Assembly (NCBI GenBank): GCA_949358305.1
Contig: OX442320.1
Location: 10,742,259 to 10,806,258, forward strand
Direction: 5' to 3'
Origin: Strigamia acuminata
Lineage: Eukaryota; Arthropoda; Chilopoda; Geophilomorpha; Linotaeniidae
Length of the DNA stretch: 64,000 nt
The number at the start of each line of letters is the position of its first letter. Position 1 is the stretch's first letter. The notes under the pieces were generated by a model that was given only the letters and a program-made list of their open reading frames with translations, was not told the DNA's origin and searched no databases. A program made the translations under genes and the position numbers. Below are positions 58,801 to 64,000 of the stretch, in pieces.

Positions 58801-61800
58801 TTTGAATTCTTCTCGAAAGATCAAAGAACTCTGGGAAGAAGACGAAATCACCGCGAAAACCCAACTGTGGGCGCAAGGCATGGACGGCTGGCGGCCACTC
58901 CACACCATCCCCCAACTCAAATGGTGCATGCTCGCCACCGGTGCCAGCGTCATGAACGAAAGCGAACTCGCCTCCAAAATCCTCTCCATGCTCATCCGCA
59001 TGTGCGAATACTTCCCCAGCAGGTACCGACCAACACTCCGTCCACAAATCCAACTCAACCGCACTTTTCTCATCCTAGGGATCCTTACGGCGCCATCGTG
59101 CGCCCTCTGCCGCGCGCACAGCGACTCATCTCCGAGGCCGTCTGCCTGCCGCACGTCGTGCAGTTGCTGCTCACGTTCGATCCGAACCTGGTGGAGAAAG
59201 TGACAACCTTGCTGTGCATTATAATGCAGGACAACCCCGACATCAGTCGCGTGTATTTGTCGGGCGTTTTCTTCTTTATTTTGATGTACAATGGATCGAA
59301 TGTGTTGCCGATGGGACGCTTGCTCAAGTTGACGCATCTCAAGCAGGCGTTTCGGTCCGAGGAGGTGAGATTTTAAATCAAAAGTGATTTTGATTGGGAT
59401 TTATTTTTTTTTTTTTGCAGTCACAGTCGACTGACATTATGACGCGCAGTATTTTGGGTCAGATTCTACCGGAAGCGATGGTTTGTTATCTGGAGAATTA
59501 CGGGCCGGAGAAGTTTGCCGAGATTTTTCTCGGCGATTTCGACACGCCGGAAGTGATTTGGAACAACGAGATGAGGTAGTTACGGTTTGGACGTAAATGG
59601 GTTTGTTTGTGGGCGTCGTTTTGCGGTTTTTGCGTGGAATTGCAATGTTTAGGACGTTATTTTTCGATTTTTATGTAAATTGTACTGTTTTTGATGTCAT
59701 TTTGAGCTTTTTACGTTAATTTGCGACGTTTTCGACGTTATTTTGAACTATTTATGTATTTGCGATGTTTTTGACGTTATTTTGTGCTTTTTATGAAAAT
59801 TTGCGACGTTTTTGACGTTATTTTGAGCTTTTTTACGTAAATTGTAGGGTTTTTGACGTTATTCTGAGCTTTTTACGTAAATTTGCGACGTTTTAGACGT
59901 GGTTTTTAGCTTTTTACGTAAATTTGCGACGTTTTGACGTTATTTTTAGTTTTTGACGTAAATTTGCGACGTTTTTGACGTTATTTTTAGCTTTTTACGA
60001 AAATTTGCGACGTTTTTGACGTTATTTTGAGCTTTTTTACGTAATTTGTACGGTTTTTAGCGTTATTCTGAGCTTTTTACGTAAATTTGCGACGTTTTTG
60101 ACGTTACTTTTAGCTTTTTACGTAAAGTTGCAACGTTTGACGTTATTTTTAATTTTTTACGTAAATTTGCGACGTCTTTGACGTTATTTAGAGCTGTTTA
60201 TGTAATTCTGCGACGTCTTTGACGTTATTTAAAGCTTTTCACATAAATTGTACTGTTTTTGACGTTTTGTTTACTGTTTTTTTACATAAATTTGACTGTT
60301 TTTGACGTTATTTTGAACTTTTAACGTAAATTTGACTCTTTTTTTAACTTTTTTTTCGTACATTTCCGTTGTTTGACGTTATTTGATGTTATTTGACATT
60401 GAACCGCTTTTGTTTTGCAGGCGAATGATGATTCAGAAATTGGCCGCCCACGTCGGCGATTTCTCACCACGTCTGCAGAGCAACACTCGCGCACTGTACC
60501 AATACTGCCCCATTCCAATCGTCAGTTACCCCCAGCTGGAAAACGAATTATTCTGCAACATCTATTACCTACGTCACCTGTGCGACGTCTCCAGGTTCCC
60601 AGATTGGCCCGTCAAAGATGCGGTAAAACGAAAACGAAAAAATGCAAAATTTGCAAATTTTCATGCAAAATGTGCAATTGCAGGTGTCGTTCCTTAAAGA
60701 TATTTTGGAAGCGTGGAAGAAGGAAGTGGAAAAGAAGCCACCGTCGATGTCCAAAGCGGACGCGCTCAAAACGCTGGGTTTGACGCCCGACTGCCTGGAA
60801 GACGAGAACACGGTGCGCAAATCGTATTTCAAATTAGCGCAGAAATACCATCCGGATAAAAACCCCGACGGAAGGGTGATTTATTGGTTTGTGGAGGCTT
60901 TTGGTGTTTATTGATTGGATTTGTTGATTGTTTTAGGAGATTTTTGAGAAAGTGAACAAGGCGTATGAGTTTTTGTGTAGTAAAAGTTGCCGGTCGTCGG
61001 AAGGACCTGATCCGCTGAATATTGTGTTGATATTACAAGCGCAGAGTATTTTGTTTAGTCGATATCGGAATGGTAAGATTGAGTGATGGGGGTTTGTTCT
61101 TGGTGTTGGCGAGGTATTTTTTGTGGATATTTCGTTGAGAAATTGATTTTTTTGGATATTTTGTTGAGAAATTGATTTTTGTATTGAAATTCATGAGAAA
61201 ACATCAATTTTCTTAGAAATTTCATTAAAAAACATCAATATTTTTTAGAAATTTTATTAAAACATCAATTTTCTTAGAAATTTCATTAAAAAACATCTTT
61301 TTTTTTAAAAATTTTATTAAAAAACATCCTTTTTTTTAGAAATTTTATTAAAAAACATTAATTTTCTTAGAATTTTTATAAAAAACATAAATTTTCTTAG
61401 AAATTTCATGAAAAACATCAATTCTCATAGAAATTTTATAGAAAAACGTTAATTTTCATCAAAATTTTATAGAAAAACGTTAATTTACATCAAAATTTTA
61501 TAGAAAAACGTTAATTTTCATCAAAATTTTATAGAAAAACGTTAATTTTTATCAAAATTTTATAGAAAAACGTTTATTTTCATCAAAATTTTATAGAAAA
61601 ACGTTAATTTTTATCAGATTATATATAAAAATATTAACTTTCGTCTCCGCCATTTGTTACAACGTGGTAATTTTTTTTTTCAGAATTACATCCGTACAAA
61701 TACGCCGGATACCCGATGTTGATCAAAACGATCCAATTAGAAACTCTTGACGACAAACTGTTTTCGAAAACGGTGCCTTTGCAAGCGTCTGCTGCCGAAT

Positions 61801-64000
61801 TGGCGTATCACACTGTCAACTGTTCGGCGTTGAATGCCGAAGAACTCAGGCGCGAGAGGGGTCTCGAAGTAATACACACGAAAATGAGGCGTTTCTCGAT
61901 TGGTTTTAATATCTAAAATATTTTTTGTAGACGTTGCACGCGGCATTTACGCGCTGCGTGTCGGTTTTGAGCAACAGTTCGCAAATGACGGATGTCGCCG
62001 TTCAGGTTTGCTTAAATGTCATCCAGTGCTGCAGTGTGGCCGCTCAATTCCCCGCTTGTCAGGAGAAGTTTACGGAAATGCCACAACTTATTAAGGATCT
62101 ATGTCGGGTTTTATACTATAAAGTAATTATCTCGGATAACAAACGGGATTTTGATTGAAAAATGAATGATTTTGATTGAAAATTTAATGAATTTCATTGA
62201 AAAATGAATGATTTTGATTGAAAATTTAATGAATTTCATTGAAAAATGAATGATTTTGATTGAAAATTTAATGAATTTCATTGAAAAATGAATGAATTTC
62301 ATTGAAAAATGAATGAATTTCATTGAAAAATGAATGAATTTCATTGAAAAATGAATGAATTTCATTGAAAAATGAATGAATTTCATTGAAAAATGAATGA
62401 ATTTCATTGAAAAATGAATTAATTTCATTGAAAAATGAATTAATTTCATTGAAAAATGAATTAATTTCATTGAAAAATGAATTAATTTCATTGAAAAATG
62501 AATTAATTTCATTGAAAAATGAATTAATTTCATTGAAAAATGAATTAATTTCATTGAAAAATGAATTAATTTCATTGAAAAATGAATTAATTTCATTGAA
62601 AAATGAATTAATTTCATTGAAAAATGAATTAATTTCATTGAAAAATGAATTAATTTCATTGAAAAATGAATTAATTTCATTGAAAAATGAATTAATTTCA
62701 TTGAAAAATGAATTAATTTCATTGAAAAATGAATTAATTTCATTGAAAAATGAATTAATTTCATTGAAAAATGAATTAATTTCATTGAAAAATGAATTAA
62801 TTTCATTGAAAAATGAATTAATTTCATTGAAAAATGAATTAATTTCATTGAAAAATGAATAAATTTCATTAAAAATGAATTAATTCCATTGAGAAATGAA
62901 TGAATTTCATTGAAAAATGAATGAATTTCATTGAAAAATGAATGAATTTCATTGAAAAATGAATGAATTTCATTGAAACGAATTAATTCCATTGAAAAAT
63001 GAATGAATTCCATTGAAAAATGAATGAATTCCATTGAAAAATGAATTAATTCCATTGAAAAATGAATGAATTTCATTGAAAAATGAATTAATTCCATTGA
63101 AAAATGAATGAATTTCATTGAAAAATGAATGAATTTCATTGAAAAATGAATAAATTTCATTAAAAATGAATGAATTTTATTAAAAATGATCGATTATCAT
63201 CCAAAAGTAATGATTTTTATTCAAAAACAATGATTTTTATTCAAAAACAATGATTTTTATTCAAAAACAATGATTTTTATTCAAAAACAATGATTCTTAT
63301 TCAAAAACAATGAATTTTATTCAAAAATAATGAATTTTATTCAAAAATAATGAATTTTATTCAAAAATAATGAATTTTATTCAAAAATAATGAATTTTAT
63401 TCAAAAATAATGAATTTTATTCAAAAATAATGAATTTTATTCAAAAATAATGAATTTTATTCAAAAATAATGATTTTTATACGAGAATACTGATTTTGTT
63501 TGGTTTTAGTCTTTACCAAAATTGTGTACAGTAGCCGCAACGTGCGTGAGCGCCTTTTCCGTGGACAGCATTCTGCAATTGCATTTGTTGCAGTCTGGCG
63601 CGCTGTGGCATTTGCTCATCTTCCTCTTCAAATACGACTTCACATTGGACGAAGGGAATGTGGAGAAGGACGAAGAATCGAACACACAAGTGAGACGAAA
63701 TTAAATAATTTAATTTGAAATTTTAAAATCTGAATTTGTTTCAGGCGATCGCCAACCGACTCGCCAAACTGAGTCTGCGCGCCGTGGCGCGCTTGGGGGG
63801 GTTCCTGGACGGCGAAGAGTTGACGCCCGAAAATATCGAAATCAAACGTTCGCTGACCGCCATGTTGACGCCCTACATTGTAAAACTCTTCTCGAGGTGT
63901 CCCATCGACGACATTTTGAAACTTCTTAACACCAACACTGAAAATCCATATTTAATTTGGGACAACGCCACGCGAGCTGAATTGATCGTGTTCCTGGAGG
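49824..64000 (+). CDS. Rme-8: RME-8 / DNAJC13, endosomal J-domain protein, 5' part (continues past window)
   Basis: 33 phase-consistent exons, about 1,645 codons (human about 2,243): 49824-49885, 49950-50022, 50086-50235, 50293-50334, 50394-50540, 50620-50673, 51472-51614, 51676-51739, 51793-51888, 51950-52041, 52100-52266, 53093-53175, 53252-53424, 53483-53582, 54564-54671, 54738-54950, 55860-56057, 56111-56314, 56702-56833, 56890-57104, 57648-57807, 57868-57930, 57997-58203, 58820-59022, 59079-59364, 59420-59575, 60421-60622, 60684-60875, 60937-61072, 61684-61868, 61931-62122, 63510-63689, 63745-64000. N-terminal PH-like repeats (residues 1-330; [16 protein letters not shown]), armadillo-like helices, a GYF-type domain ([19 protein letters not shown], about 965), and a J domain (about 1285-1350) with HPD near 1320 ([13 protein letters not shown]). 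The family recruits Hsc70 to endosomes and regulates clathrin and retromer/SNX1. No break seen. Many introns are expanded by private satellites. Confidence 0.97.
50815..51385. repeat. RME-8 intron 6 repeats, 21-bp core
   Basis: TTTTGTTGCATTTTGT-type repeats flank a uniform 21-bp block (TTGTTGGAATTCTGTTGAAA plus T) of about seven copies at 51120-51265. Confidence 0.9.
52300..52870. repeat. RME-8 intron 11 repeats, 52-bp unit
   Basis: About six good copies of a unit containing GTGAAATTATTGGTCTAAAA and TTTTAGACCTTTTATAGCCT, decaying downstream. Confidence 0.9.
53583..54563. repeat. RME-8 intron 14 repeats, 41-bp then 61-bp and 30-bp units
   Basis: Eleven copies of a 41-bp unit (TGAAATTGCATTTATTTTGC...), then a 61-bp unit near 54110-54300, then a 30-bp unit (GCATTTCTAAGCTCTTCTAT...) to 54430. 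Confidence 0.9.
55030..55690. repeat. RME-8 intron 16 repeats, 41-bp unit
   Basis: About 15 copies containing CCCATAAAACAATGTTTTGA and GGTCGTAATTTGTCGTTT. The central copies are nearly identical. Confidence 0.95.
56340..56695. repeat. RME-8 intron 18 repeats, 31-bp unit
   Basis: Imperfect copies of GATTTTTATTGATTTTTCGA plus TTATTTTTGTC. Confidence 0.85.
57238..57595. repeat. RME-8 intron 20 repeats, 31-bp unit
   Basis: About eleven copies of a unit with TTTTTCGAGCAAAATTCGAC and TTTTCGAGACA. Confidence 0.95.
58300..58790. repeat. RME-8 intron 23 repeats, 20-bp unit
   Basis: Nine or so near-perfect copies of TTTATTTTGCGATTTTCTCA at 58565-58750, preceded by related longer units. Long ORFs here are artefacts. 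Confidence 0.95.
59585..60410. repeat. RME-8 intron 26 repeats, about 41-bp unit
   Basis: About 18 diverged copies of GACGTTATTTTGAGCTTTTT plus ACGTAAATTTGCGACGTTTTT. Confidence 0.9.
61120..61640. repeat. RME-8 intron 29 repeats, 31-bp units
   Basis: Two related families: AACATCAATTTTCTTAGAAA... and TAGAAAAACGTTAATTTTCA..., each 31 bp. Confidence 0.9.
62145..63485. repeat. RME-8 intron 31 satellite, 21-bp then 20-bp units
   Basis: About 48 copies of TTGAAAAATGAATTAATTTC plus A to 63180, with GAATGAATT variants at the edges, then about 14 copies of TCAAAAATAATGAATTTTAT. The 349-codon minus ORF is an artefact of a stop-free 21-bp unit. Confidence 0.97.

Noticed and set aside
58480-59376. 298-codon ORF running from repeat into RME-8 exon DNA
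   Set aside because: It enters the exon in the wrong frame; the exon at 58820 is read in the frame starting IKELWEEDE.
62111-63160. 349-codon minus ORF and 151-codon plus ORF
   Set aside because: Products of the stop-free 21-bp satellite inside an RME-8 intron.

Overview
This is metazoan nuclear DNA, most likely from an arthropod. The genes are split into many short GT-AG exons separated by AT-rich introns. They encode animal-specific proteins: a voltage-gated calcium channel beta subunit, SOSS-B, GMPPA and RME-8/DNAJC13. A degenerate interstitial block of CCTAA/TTAGG, the usual arthropod telomere repeat, points the same way but does not prove it.

Layout. (1) 1-22713 (+): the 3' part of a calcium-channel beta-subunit gene. 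Its last intron is 19.5 kb long because an 18.1 kb Ty3/gypsy LTR element (3107-21203) landed in an AT-rich satellite. That element itself holds a complete Ty1/copia element in the opposite orientation (5571-12825). Both have nearly identical LTRs, exact target-site duplications and open reading frames, so both are young. The gypsy element has a canonical -1 slippery site between gag and pol and an unusual third ORF with Cys/His motifs. (2) 24354-25443 (+): a broken, intron-containing copy of the 3' end of a myosin-light-chain-kinase-like gene. (3) 25.6-33.1 kb: MITE-like inverted repeats, several minisatellites, a candidate three-exon microprotein gene (+), a two-exon unknown coding fragment (-), and an axonemal dynein heavy-chain pseudogene (-) that has lost its stalk and microtubule-binding region. 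(4) 33260-35311: 171 uniform copies of a 12-bp GC-rich unit. (5) 36-40.5 kb (+): repeated small basic modules resembling winged helices, interrupted by a 3'-truncated gypsy-type element (-). (6) 40.9-42.2 kb: a piggyBac-like end and a long-inverted-repeat element carrying telomere-like repeats. (7) 43355-46898 (-): complete GMPPA, 9 exons. (8) 47128-49006 (-): complete SOSS-B/NABP, 5 exons. (9) 49824 to the window end (+): RME-8/DNAJC13, 33 exons, head-to-head with SOSS-B and running off the window.

The most striking overall pattern is that most long introns are filled with their own private AT-rich tandem repeat, and unit lengths cluster at 11, 20-21, 31, 41, 52 and 61 bp, near whole multiples of the DNA helical repeat. 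Gene functions are unrelated: channel assembly, GDP-mannose control, DNA repair and endosomal trafficking. The shared story is repeat and transposon growth between intact host genes. All exon coordinates were derived by eye from reading frame, splice signals and family knowledge; no alignment program was run.
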